Shown: piece by piece, positions 24,801 through 36,800 of the stretch | Position numbering within the stretch: the first letter of the stretch is position 1 | Layout: each line of letters starts with the position of its first letter | NCBI RefSeq assembly: GCF_020080835.1 | Contig: NC_058165.1 | Location: forward strand, 10,485,813 to 10,549,812 | Length of the DNA stretch: 64,000 nt | Direction of reading: 5' to 3' | Origin: Cotesia glomerata | Lineage: Eukaryota > Arthropoda > Insecta > Hymenoptera > Braconidae | The notes under the pieces: generated by a model | Told to the model about the DNA's origin: nothing | What the model saw: the letters and a program-made list of their open reading frames with translations, nothing else | Database searches by the model: none | Translations under genes and position numbers: made by a program

Positions 24801-27800
24801 TTATTTCTTATGGAATAGCATGAGGCAGACTTGAAAATTGACTAAGGCACAGTCCTGGTAACCAGGCATGGGTCAGTCGTGGCAACTAAGAGAAATAAAA
24901 ATTAATTAATAAAAAAATAATAATAAAAGAGGACTCAGGGGTTCAAAATCGGATCTAATTTTTATTTTCATCAGGTCCGATTTTGAGCCCTAAAGCGCCG
25001 AAAACGGAAATTTGTAGCGCTTGTGGGACCAAAACCGGACCTACTTAAACATGGAAACAGGCTCTAGTTTGAGCCCCTAAGTCAGAAATAGATCCGATTT
25101 TAGAAGGTTCTAAATGGGCTCTAAATTTCGACTCGGGTATATTTTTTAATTAACCGTATAGATAATTAATTATTAATTAAAAATAACGTCTCTTTATTTG
25201 TTAGAGAGAGAGCGCCAGTGTCCAGTAAAGTATGTGCCAAACAAAGACACAACTAACTAAGGTAAAAGCTCCAATATATGATCATGTACCAGTATATGAT
25301 AACTCCATGTATTTGTATACCTATATTTGTGAATATAGATATACAAATACATGGAGTGATCATATACTGGTACGTGATCATCTATTGGGGCTTTTACCTT
25401 ATATGACTAACTAGTTTCTATAGCTAACGTAGTCATACATATTTACTTACACATTCACACGTGCAAGCGTCTTCGTTGGAACGCACTTGACTTGACACTA
25501 GTGCTCTCTCTCTCTAACGCATAAAAGGACGTTATTTTAATTAATAATTAATTATCTATGCGTCTGATTAAAAAATGGCTAAGGACTTTTCTTCTCAGAA
25601 TTATTTTGTTTATCAGATGCTACAATGGCGTCCGTTACTTCTGGGACACTCTGTATATAGATTATTCAATGGTTGCTTTACGGATATAAAATTTTATAAG
25701 AAAATTATTTCTTCACTTGATCCTAAAAATATTTTCATCCAAATTTAAAATTATTCAATAAACTTACTCATTTCATATATAATAGTAATGCTTACCCATA
25801 AGGTTTACACGTTAATTTTTTGATTCATTCTGAAGATGTCATATGCCAAATGTTGTCCGCTCTTTCTTTTTTACATATAAAACCTCAACAATTTATAACA
25901 TCTTTTAGGCTATTACGAAAAATGCACAAAGACTTGGAGCAATACAACGATCATCAAAAACAAAGCCTGCTACTACTACTTCAATAGATTTGGAAATTGA
26001 AGAAATTTTACGCCAGCTGATGGCTTTAGCATTTTTACCCGGCAAAGATATTCCTAATGCACTCATTACTATTTTGGAAAGGATAAAAAACTTTGAAGTT
26101 TTTCAAAAAATGAAGATATTTTCAAATTATTATATAAAACAATGGATAAAAATGCGGAAGCCTGAAGAATGGTCCCAATTCACTAACATCAGAAGAACCA
26201 ACAACGCAACAGAGTTATGGAATCGAGACTTAAACTGTGCTTTCGCCAAACGTTCTTTTATTTGGACCTTCACAAGTATTGTTATAATTTGTAATGACAT
26301 TTTATTCAAAGTAATTAGTAGAACAGTTCACTTTGTATAGGCCGTAGCTCCAACTTTTACCTAATTTCAAACGCAAAGTACATAAAACTTGATTTGAGAC
26401 TATTTATTTTAAATATTTTTTAAAAGATTCACCCTTTAGGTCATCTCTGTAACTTCTTACTAATTTCGATTGCAAAACGGTAAAATTTCTACTTATTACG
26501 ACGTTTTTAAGGTCCTCAAACTCAAAAATCCGAACTTTGTGCTAATTGAAGCTCTATGAGCTCAAATAGACATATAATTTATACTTTTAAGCTCGAAGAG
26601 CTCGAAAGTTGAATAAACAAATTAGTAAAATTGTTCAACTAACAGGCCATCCCTATAACTTCTTGTTAATTCTATTCCTAAATGCTCCAAATTTCGCTTA
26701 TTACATTGTTTATGAGCTCTTCAAGCTTAAAAAGATGTTTTTTTAAATTTTGAACTCTCTGAGTTTTAAGAGACAACTGTTCTATGCTTTTGTCCTCTTC
26801 AAGCTCAGAAGTTTGATGAACGTTTAAAGAAACATAAATTTTTACTTTTCAATCTGTTATAACTTTTGAATAAGTAAAACCGATTTTTACGCGGTTGGCC
26901 GCAGTTGACGCTATTTTTTGAGTTCTATAAAGAATTTCAAACTGCAAATGGATCAGATAAAAAACTATTGAGTTTTTTTTTATAAAAATCAATTTTATCA
27001 ATTTTTTTTCGTTCACGATATTTCAAGAATTAGTCAACCGATTTTGATCGACCCGGCAGTGATCGACGTGGTTTCTTGACGTTAAGAGCTGATGATTTTT
27101 TGAAATCGATCGTTAAAACCGTTTAAAAGATTCCAAAAAAAAAAAAAACTCTTTTTTTGTCAGAATTTTTATTTATGGAAGATCTCGAAATATATCAGTA
27201 AAAAGAGTAATAGGTTATAGTTTAATGTGCTAATAAAAATGCAAGTTTCATATTTCAGTGCTTGAAACGCTCAAAATATCTTATAAGCGAAATGTACAAC
27301 GTTTTGAGTTAAAAATTAGCGATTAATTACAGAGGTAGTCTATATACTCGTAAGATTAATAAATTTCTTAATTTTGATATACAACGCTTTTCTTGTAATA
27401 ACTACTTTTCAATTTATTGTCAATTTTGGCAGATAAATTATTGAAGGATCAGAACAAGGCGTACAGAAAGTAGGAAGCGGTGATTGCTAGTTTTATTAAA
27501 AATAAATTGTAGAAAAAAAGTATTTTTAAAATATTTTCACTCGTAATCTTTTTAAATTTCTAAGTATAGAATTTTTTTAATAAAATTTTTTCACAATAAT
27601 TTAATTGTTATAAAAATTGAAAAAATTGACAGATGTCTGTTAATTTTGGAATCATTTATTTTAAATATATTTTCAATATATTTTAAATAAGATTTATTTA
27701 AAATAAATTCAATATTTCAACTTACCTTGCAATCTTCTACATTAGTTGGCATTTTTAATATTGATATAATTCTATGTAAATTTTAAGGTTAGGTTGAGAT

Positions 27801-30800
27801 AGTTGTTTACATACTGTTTTTGTACACTACACAGTTGATCGCGCAGACCTGCGCATGAGAGACGTAAGTGTTGCAATAGTGGGGACGTTAGAACGAGTCA
27901 AATATAGAGGGATTTTACTGCAGAAAATATTCTTTTTTTGAATATTTCTTTAAATTTGGAAAATCTTAACTATTTTTTGAGATATTTGGAAAAAACTACA
28001 ACCTTTCTTTTTTTTTTTTTTTAATTATTTGTTAATAATTTTTACAAGCCGAACTTAATCTTTTTGTTGAGTAGACTATACGACAAGAGATAAGACTGTC
28101 TGGTAGAAGGGTTTTTAAAAATTTACCGTAATTCATATACAATGAATTTAAAAGTCCCGTCATGAATCGGATAATTTGAACTAATTGCTTATTGTGTACC
28201 TGGCGCAGTGACGCCTAAAATGCCTGTCTCGTTTAAATGGCACTTAATGGCCTAAAGTTAAAAATTTCACATCCAATTTTCACGAATAACGCATTGATTT
28301 TTCCGAAATTTTTTCAGAGTTAGAAATAAAAAATAAAACACAATGTACATTACACACGTTTAAATAGAGCAAGAAATCTTGTAAAAGTAATATCTTGGCT
28401 CATGAATTTCTTGTTTTGAAACTTGAAACTTTTGAAACTAAAAAAATTAAGGCATGTTGTTGAAAAAAAGTAATTCATTTGCAATTAAAATTATCCATTA
28501 ATAAAATTAAACCTTATTGATTTTTACAATCAAATTAAAAAAAAATAAAGCTTAAAAAATAAATTCCTGACACAATTGCAGCCCTCTCTCCTTTGTCAAT
28601 TTACGTTACCAAAATATTACTGAAGTGTGAAATTGCTGATCAAATAGATTGCCCGGAAAACCGCTGTTTATCACAGAGTTTCAGGACAAATAATTTCGAT
28701 AACCAGCAACCAGTTCCACAAGCATGAAATCAATGATCAAGCAATCTTAGCTCCAAATGAATCACCTTATCAAAATGCTATTGTACTTAACTTCTCTCTG
28801 ATTGAATCATATAATTTCAAAACTTAAACTACATCTAAACCCCAAAAACTCTTAAGAAAATCAAGCTTAGAAGATTAATTAGCACTTATACCCCCAAGCC
28901 CTGTAACGAAACACAATCTCCAATCTCCAAGTACTTTCCTTTCACCACCCGGAATAATGACTCAAAACCCCCTGTATTGCAAGTATATGTAATGCTCATC
29001 AAGTATTAAAGCGCGCTCGTTACCTTCCGCTTTGATAGCTCCTCTCCAACAGCCTGGGTTCAAAGCGAGACATTTAATGAAAAATTTTCCTTTATGCTCC
29101 ACCAGAAAAGATGCTTCACTCATCACTCATAACCATAACAGAAAATAAAAGTTACTGAAAAATGTAGCAAACTCACCAGCGTCTTAATGCCGAAAGTTGT
29201 CCGGGAACTTAATATCCGTGGATCGTTAATAGAGCGGTGTTTTCTCTTTTCGTGAAAAAGCTCGTTAGTAAACTCTCATTTTTCGCTGCTTTTTTTTATA
29301 TAAATAAGGAAATTTTTAACTCATTCTTTTTGTTAAATTGAAGATGCATATTTAATAAACACCTTCTGAAATTTCTTTAAAAAAATATTTAAAACTCAGC
29401 CATTGCAACGTCTCGTCCGGAGACCCTTCCGAAAAAAAGGTGCTTTCTCGGTGACAGCATAACTCATGACAGGATCATGTGAAATCAAAAAAACAAATTG
29501 GGTCTTTCACTTAATACTTAAAACTAGAATCTGGACGTTGGAAAAAAATTGAAATTTGGATTTTTGGTGGTTTAAAAAAAAATTCAAATTTCGCTTAAAT
29601 TTGCACCACATTTTAATCTTTTAAAATTAGTTTCGATTTGAAAAAAAAAAATCCTTTGTCCAAGTTCTTGTTAATGGTATCTGGAAGACTCATGCTAAAT
29701 TTTGTCTAGGTCGGTTCCCGAGTCGAAATTTTTTTTCGCTTAAAACCCATTTTAACCTGGGATAGTCTAATTCAGGGTGAAACAGAATGAAATAGGTTTT
29801 AAGAAATAAGGAACTGCATTGATACTAAACCCCGTTTCACTCTGGTAACGTCTACTTAAGTCCGTTTTCAGACGAGTTAGGTTGAAGAAGGTTCTTAATA
29901 AAACTCTGTTTCACTCTTTTAGCGCCTAGCTGGGATTGCACGATGTATACGATTTTTTGTTTCTCAGACGAAAAAGTGTCAGGCAGGGTTTTATTAAAAC
30001 CTATTTCAACCTAGTTCAACCTTAATAGCCTAAACTGGTTATATTCATAGTAAAAAAAAAGAAAAAATTATCATTTAACTGTTGGTTACTTCATGTTATT
30101 ATTTGCATGACTGTTAAGGTAATGATAACTATTAGTAATGATAATTTATAATTATACAAGAATAATGATATCGAAATGAAGACAGAAGAAACGACAAAGA
30201 AAACACAAATTTCCGTTGAAAAAAACTCAGCTTTACTGGGATTCGAAATCGAGACCTCACGATTACGAAGCAAGACTGGATCCCCTCTGCTACTCGAAGA
30301 CTAGTCATACAGTAGAAATATTTGTTTCCATTTAAGCTACAACTGACAAAATTAAAATTAACTCATGTGATTAAATATTATTATTATTTCTTATGTCATG
30401 GTAAATATTACTGTGATTATTATTATTAATTTTACAACGTTGCTTACAAAGTGCTTAAAAAATTTAATCGCGAAAATTGCCTAAATTTTTAACTTCCCGC
30501 TAAGAAAATTGAAAATTTTCAAAAGTTGGGAAGTTATTGGTTTTACCCCGTTTTTCGAAAATCAAGTTTTCAACGGATATTGACGTTTTGAGGTCCTAGG
30601 AAGCTTCCCCGATTGTTTCCGAGATGGTGTCCGTTTGTCTGTATGTATGTCTGTAAGTATGTATGTAAGTATGTATGTGTGTGTATGTGTGTATCGCGAT
30701 TGGCGTCATTCAAAAGGGCTTGACCAAACTTAGATTTTGAATATAATTGGGACCGATTCGAACCGGTAGATCTTGAGAAATTTAAAAAAAACTACAAAAA

Positions 30801-33800
30801 AAAATTTTTTCAAATGTGTTTTTTTTTTTAATAACTTTGAAACGGCTTCACCGATCGATTTTAAAAACTATTCAGCTCTTAACATTAAAAAATCACGTCG
30901 ATCGCCGCCAACCCGGTCAAAATCGGTTAATTCGTTCGTGAGTTATCGTTGTCGAAAGAAAACCGAAAAAAATGTTTTTTTGGAATTACTTCGAAATTTT
31001 TCGTTTAATCAATTTAAACTCAAAGATCCTTTATGGGGCTTCAAAAGCTGCGACACAAAAATTATATTTTTGAGCTCTTTGAGTTCAAAATGTGAAAAAC
31101 TGTGCTATTTGTTCATTCTTTAAATTTTTAATTTGGCAAACTATTCTTTTTAGCAATTAGGTCAAATTTTTAAGTAGAAAAACTTGATCTTTCGTATATT
31201 TTTAAATTATTCTTGCACAAACCATAATTTTTTATTTAAAGCACGAAAAGCATATACACATGAATAGTTAAATAGTTAAAATATCTGAAAATTATTTCGA
31301 AAAAATTCTGGAAGAAATTATTTTTGAAATTTTTATAAGGTATAATTTTGTAACATATCGTTCGATTTTGATTTTTAAAACGGTATTCAAAGTAGTTTTT
31401 AGAGTAGTAATGAAAAAAAAATTTGTAAATACGGGTTTATGTTGAAAGGTTAAAGAAGCCCGGTAATTATTTTCGAAAAATATCAAAAAAAAATTTTTGT
31501 AAATTTTCAACCAGCTGTAACTTTTGGACGCGTCGATCGATTTTAATTTTCCAAATGGTTTTCAACACAGTTTTTAAAGCGAAAAAAGTGGATGTCCGGG
31601 CAAATATCGTTTGGTTAAGAAATTTAAATTTTATGTCGAAAAAATACTGAGAAAAAAAATTTTGTGAATTTTTAAACAAATATAATTTTTGAACGCGTCG
31701 TTCGATTTTAATTTTTAAAAAAGCATTCGACGCAGTTTATTAAGCATAAAAAATTTATAAATGGTTTTGTTGTGATTTTTTCGCACGTTTTACTGTAATA
31801 CATTTTCAAAATATTGATAATAATTTTTATTACTCTTATTTATTTTGAAAAATGTATAAAGTTTTAATCTCTGTTTCACCCTAGGAAGCCTACGCGATAA
31901 AATTCTCATTAAACCCGAGCTCACTCTTCTACGACCTGAATTTAGACGAATAAAGTTTAAACAGAGTTTTAAAATTTGAACTAAACCCCAACTCAATACT
32001 CCTCACCCTGATGCAAGACGAGTTAGGTTGAAACAGAATCTTAAAATTTAAACTAAACCCCAACTCCTCACCCTGATATAAGGCGAGTTAGGTTGAAAAA
32101 GGTTCTTAAATTAGAGCGGCATATGTCTACATCAAAGAAATCAGGCTCTACTAGGTTGAACTGGGGTTTTAAAATTTTGACTCGAGTTTAGTAATTTTCG
32201 AGAAATCTTTACAACCGGATTTGAAAATAGCAGTTCGAGAAAAACGCGTTTAAAGTTTTGAGTTTTGAACGGTTAAAGGCGAACTGTCCTTGAGAGCTGA
32301 ACTTTCCGAGGCTCTATCTCCTCAACCCTTACTCCGATCGACTTGAAAATTTAGGACAATATTCTAGACATGTTGAAGATATTAATAAGATAAAAAAAAA
32401 CCTTATTTCTTGAAGCTGCTAAATCCATGTAACCCTTTAATTAAAGATTATAGCGAAACAAATTTTTCCAACAGTGTAGGAAATAATAAATAGTTTTATT
32501 TTAATAAATAGGTGGCGAGAAGTAGTTTAAAGTTTTCTGAATAGAGTATAGGGGAGCCCGGGGCACGAAGGCCCCCCGGGGCACGAAGGCCCCCCGGGGC
32601 ACGAAGGCCCCCCTAAAAAATTAGGTAAAAAAATTTTTTTTTATTTTTCGTCAAGTTATGACCTCTACAATGTTTTTATCATATTTTAGCCCAATATGTC
32701 ATATTTGGGGTAAAATGGACCACTCGAAAAAAAAAAAAAATTTAACGGAAAAAAAAAAATTTTTTTTATTTTCCGTGAAGTTATGAAGTTATGACCTCTA
32801 TAATGTTTTTATCACATTTTAGGTCAATATGTGATATGTGGGGCAAGTTGGACCACTCAAAAAAAAAAAATTGTAATAAAAAAATTATTTTTTTTTTTAT
32901 TCTCCGTGAAATTATGACCTCTACAATGTGTTTGTCACATTTTAGGCCAAGATGTGATATGTGGGGCACAATGGACTACTCGAAAAAAAAAATTGTTTTT
33001 TTTTTTCGAATTATAATGAATTTAAAGTATTCATTCTCTTAGGCCTTTTCAGATCAATGGTATTTATCTTAAGTAAAATGAATTAGAAAAAATTTAATAA
33101 AAAATTGAATCATATGGCTTATAAAATGTTAAAAACACAGTTTTTCGAAATTAAAACAATAATTATATTATTATTATTATTCATTTAAAAGTAATTAACA
33201 GCTTAACAATATAATTTATAATAACTTTTTTAAAACGTTAACAAAAATTCAACTTAGAATAAAACATGAAATATAAATTTTCTATTATAATAAAATAACA
33301 TCGAGATAATTTAATATATACAATTATTCACAATGATCACAGACATATTCGTCGGAATAATCGTTGTCAATGCCTGCGCAAGAGTCATGAGACCATTTAT
33401 TGCAATTTTTACACTGAATCCATGACTCTGTGGATTCAGAGTAAAGTCCATTGCAATAAAGGCAATGGCAATCGTCAATTTTATGTTTTAAACATTTTTG
33501 TTTCAAATTCTTTGGATTTGATTTAATTATTTTTTTTTTTGTTTTACTGAGGTCTTTTTTTTTCTTCTCTTCAATTTTATTTTTTTTTTCTTCAATTTTA
33601 TTTTGTTTTTCTTCAATTTTTTTTTTTCTTCGAGTTCTTGGCGATACTCAAGACTCGTTAGAATTGCGGTTTTTCCTCGACGACGCTTACTGGGAGGAGA
33701 ATCTTTTGATTTTGATGGTAATGGCTTCAAATCATACGGTGATACATTGAACTTCGCAGTTCCTTTTTTATTTCTCACATTGGACAATTCTGAAAACAAA

Positions 33801-36800
33801 AAAATAGATTGTAGTATAGTATCATTTAAAAAGTTAAAAAAAAACAAAAGTAATTTTATTATTATATTATGGTTTAACAATCTTATATTATACGTTACCT
33901 TCTTCATCCGAAGTGCTGGAGTAATCCACTAATCCATGTTGAATGGGAGCAGAAGAAAACTTTGAAATTGGCCGATTGCTGACGGTATTCTTAGAGTGAA
34001 ACTCATCAACTGACTCTTCATCTGAGCTTGAATCAATGACTCGTGGTCTAAAGAAACCAACTCGGGGTCTTAAGCCTGGTGCGCCAGTAGAAGTGGATGC
34101 AATTGGTTCTTCAGTTGATGTTTGTTGAAGTTGAATGTCATCTGACTTCATCAAATCACTCAAACTTTGGGTTAGTTTTTCCAAGGATGGTTCATTGGGT
34201 TTCATTGCCTCCAGTGATTTATCAAAGTTATCTGATGTTGTTGGTTTATTACTATTTGTAACATCAGCGGCAACAAAATCATTGACTTGAAAAACATTTG
34301 GATTTAAGGGATAAATCCCAGTCTTCCGAAAACCATTGATTATTGTCTCAGGTTTTGCTGCTACCTGTAGAGCATTACAGAACAGCTTTGGGATGATTTC
34401 AGGGGTAACAACTCTACCGGGATGGGATGTTAACCAGTTCTTCACCTCCTTTGCATAGCAAGACGATACTGGCTTCATCAAACTAACGTCCAGTGGCTGT
34501 AATCTGTGCGTACAATGAGGAGGCAAACAAAGAATTATGACATGATGATCACGAGCGTAATCAATCATGTCTAAATTATTTGTATGAGTTGTATGCCCAT
34601 CCAATATTAAAAGAACTGGGTCATCAGTAGTGGGTTTGACCTTATCGACAAACCACTTGAACCAATCGAAGAATAAGTCATTTTGCATCCACCCACTAGC
34701 GTGACAAAGTCCCCAACTTCCTGGCAGAGTATCATTTAATAAGCTTGCTTTCATACGCTTACGTGGAAAGATAAATAACGGTGGCAAAAATTCACCTGAA
34801 GCAGATACACAGAGTTCTGCCGTGACATTTTTCCCGCGCTCAGCTGACGTCAAAATCCCCACTTGTTTTTTCTCTTTTTCAGCAATGATATTGCCGTGTG
34901 TTTTCGGAACGCTGCTGACACCAGTTTCATCTACATTATAAATACGTTGAGGTTTCAGTTTTTACTTATTTATGATTTGCTTCAATAATGAGAAAAAGTT
35001 TTCAACGACAATTTGATTAAATCCTGCTGCACGGGCCGCTGAGGTGCTTTCTGGTTTTCAGAAGGACAAAGTTGGATTTCGTTCTAAAAATCCTTTCAAC
35101 CAATCTTCACCAGCTATATTGTTTTTGAACGGATGCCTGATCTCATTCATTTCAGCGAGCTGATAAGCAAGAACTCGTGCCTCAAAACTAGACAATCCAA
35201 ATAGTCTAGCTTCACAGTCTTTTAAATAATTTACTAATTCCAGTTCTTGGACTTGATTGAAAACTGAACTTATTTTCCTGGGTAATTCTAAAATTAAAAA
35301 AATTACATTTAAATTAAAAAAAAAAATTATTGCTAAATTAATAACTTTAGAATCATTTAGTTTCACGGTAATCTGGCTTTTTTTTAATCAATGAATTTTT
35401 TTTTAATCAATAAATTTTTTTTTAATCAATAAATTTTTTGTTTAATCAATAAATTTTTTTTTTAATCAATAAATTTTTTTTTAATCGATAAATTTTTTTT
35501 TAATCAATGATTTTTTTTTTAATCAACAAATTGACTTTTTTGAAAATTTTTTGTTTTAAAATTATTCTATTTTAGACGAACTAAGAGGAAAAAATATCTG
35601 ACAATTCGAAAAAAATTTGGTCATGTTAATTTTACACCCCGAAGTTTGATGACCGTGAAACTAAACAAATACCAATAGCTTTTTATTACCTTTCGACAAT
35701 GCATACTCTATATCATTAGTTAGTTTGAAACAATGAACTCGTCGCCTGAGTGTGGATCTTGGCACTCCAAAAGTTTCGGATGCCATCGTATATCCCATTT
35801 CTTGGTTGACTACAGAGTCAACAGCTTTTGCCATTGCCAGTTCTTCCCATGGCATACGAGTATCTTTATTTACATACTTACGCACCATCTCAAATTAATT
35901 TTTTAATGACAGAATAAATAAAAAACTCCAAATATTAAAGTTATTATTACTATCAAGTTATTGCCGCCACCTCCGAATGAAATCACATGATTCACATCTC
36001 AATACTTTTTTTCAACGTTCACAGCGCCACTTGGTGAAATCGTTAACTATCACTATGCCTACTGTCGGTATACTGAATAAAATGCGGCAAATTCAAATTT
36101 AAATTCAAATCAGTCAAAATTTTGCAAAACATCAAAAAAAATTTTTTTTTTTTTTGGGGCACGACGGCCCCCCTCCCCAAAAAAAGGATAAAAAAAATTT
36201 TTTTTTTATAATTTTTTGGGGAGGGGGCCGTCGTGCCCCAGAAAAAAAAAAATTGTTTTTTGATTTTTTGCAAAATTTTGACTGATTCTTCCGAAGTAGA
36301 TAGAAAATAAATGAATTTGATGGTTAAAAGCCACAAATGGAAAAAAAAAGCTTAAGGGGGCCGTCGTGCCCCGGGCTCCCCTACAGTAAAAAATATTGTG
36401 TTAAATCAAAACAATTTCTGTGTTAAATACGGTCAACACAAAATTTGTGTTATTTTAACACAAAATATTTCTAACACAAACCGTATTGAACACAAATACA
36501 CAATATTTCTTACTGTGCATTCAATAGTTAAATTTAGTACTTCTTCCACTTGATATATTTTTGAACATTTAACACGTTGATTTGATGCAAAAGATTTATA
36601 AATCTTACTGTCTACTATTTTTAACAATATTAATATGTCTAAATAGTATAGAATTTGAAGATCAATCTTCAGGTTATCTGATCAAAGATTTAATCTCCTT
36701 TTAAAAATTAACATTTAATTTCAAAACTGGAGTAGAGAATTGGATTTAATTAAACAATTTTTTTTCCTAAAGCGATTGCAAGAGAATCGTAGTAAGAAAA

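Larger units (their letters stand above)
22086..25653. mobile_element. 3.6-kb inverted-repeat element with nested MITEs
   Basis: Ends CAGGGTGTCCCAAAAGT (22086) and the complement near 25653, flanked by TA (22084-22085, 25654-25655) within longer TATA. About 80 bases match at each end (GGACGCCATTGTAGCATCTG, GAAAAGTCCTTAGC). A second matched block (CCGAGTCGAAATTTAGAG, 22167 against 25135) continues the arms, separated from the outer block on the right by a palindrome at 25141-25575. GATTTTGA-CCC motifs repeat inside both arms. The body includes other repeats and no transposase. A TA-target DNA transposon, non-autonomous and later invaded, fits best. Confidence 0.75.
32551..36381 (-). mobile_element. 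pogo-type transposon with G+C-rich terminal iterons
   Basis: Terminal repeats GGGGAGCCCGGGGCACGA (32551 and in complement at 36381), flanked by TA on both sides (32549-32550, 36382-36383). The left end carries three tandem CCGGGGCACGAAGGCCCCC units. The right end carries three copies of a related GGGGCACGACGGCCCCC word in alternating orientation (about 36157, 36220 and 36357). The 3831-bp element encodes a psq-HTH/DDE/PHD transposase on the minus strand. Such end iterons are expected binding sites for the encoded DNA-binding domain (inference). Confidence 0.88.

Noticed and set aside
25232..25414. Tyr-rich open frame
   Set aside because: It runs through a palindrome; the same words are present in reverse complement, so it is a structural repeat.
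31292..31679. Two similar minus-strand frames as a duplicated gene
   Set aside because: They are copies of a 170-bp non-coding tandem unit; the peptides have no recognised domain.
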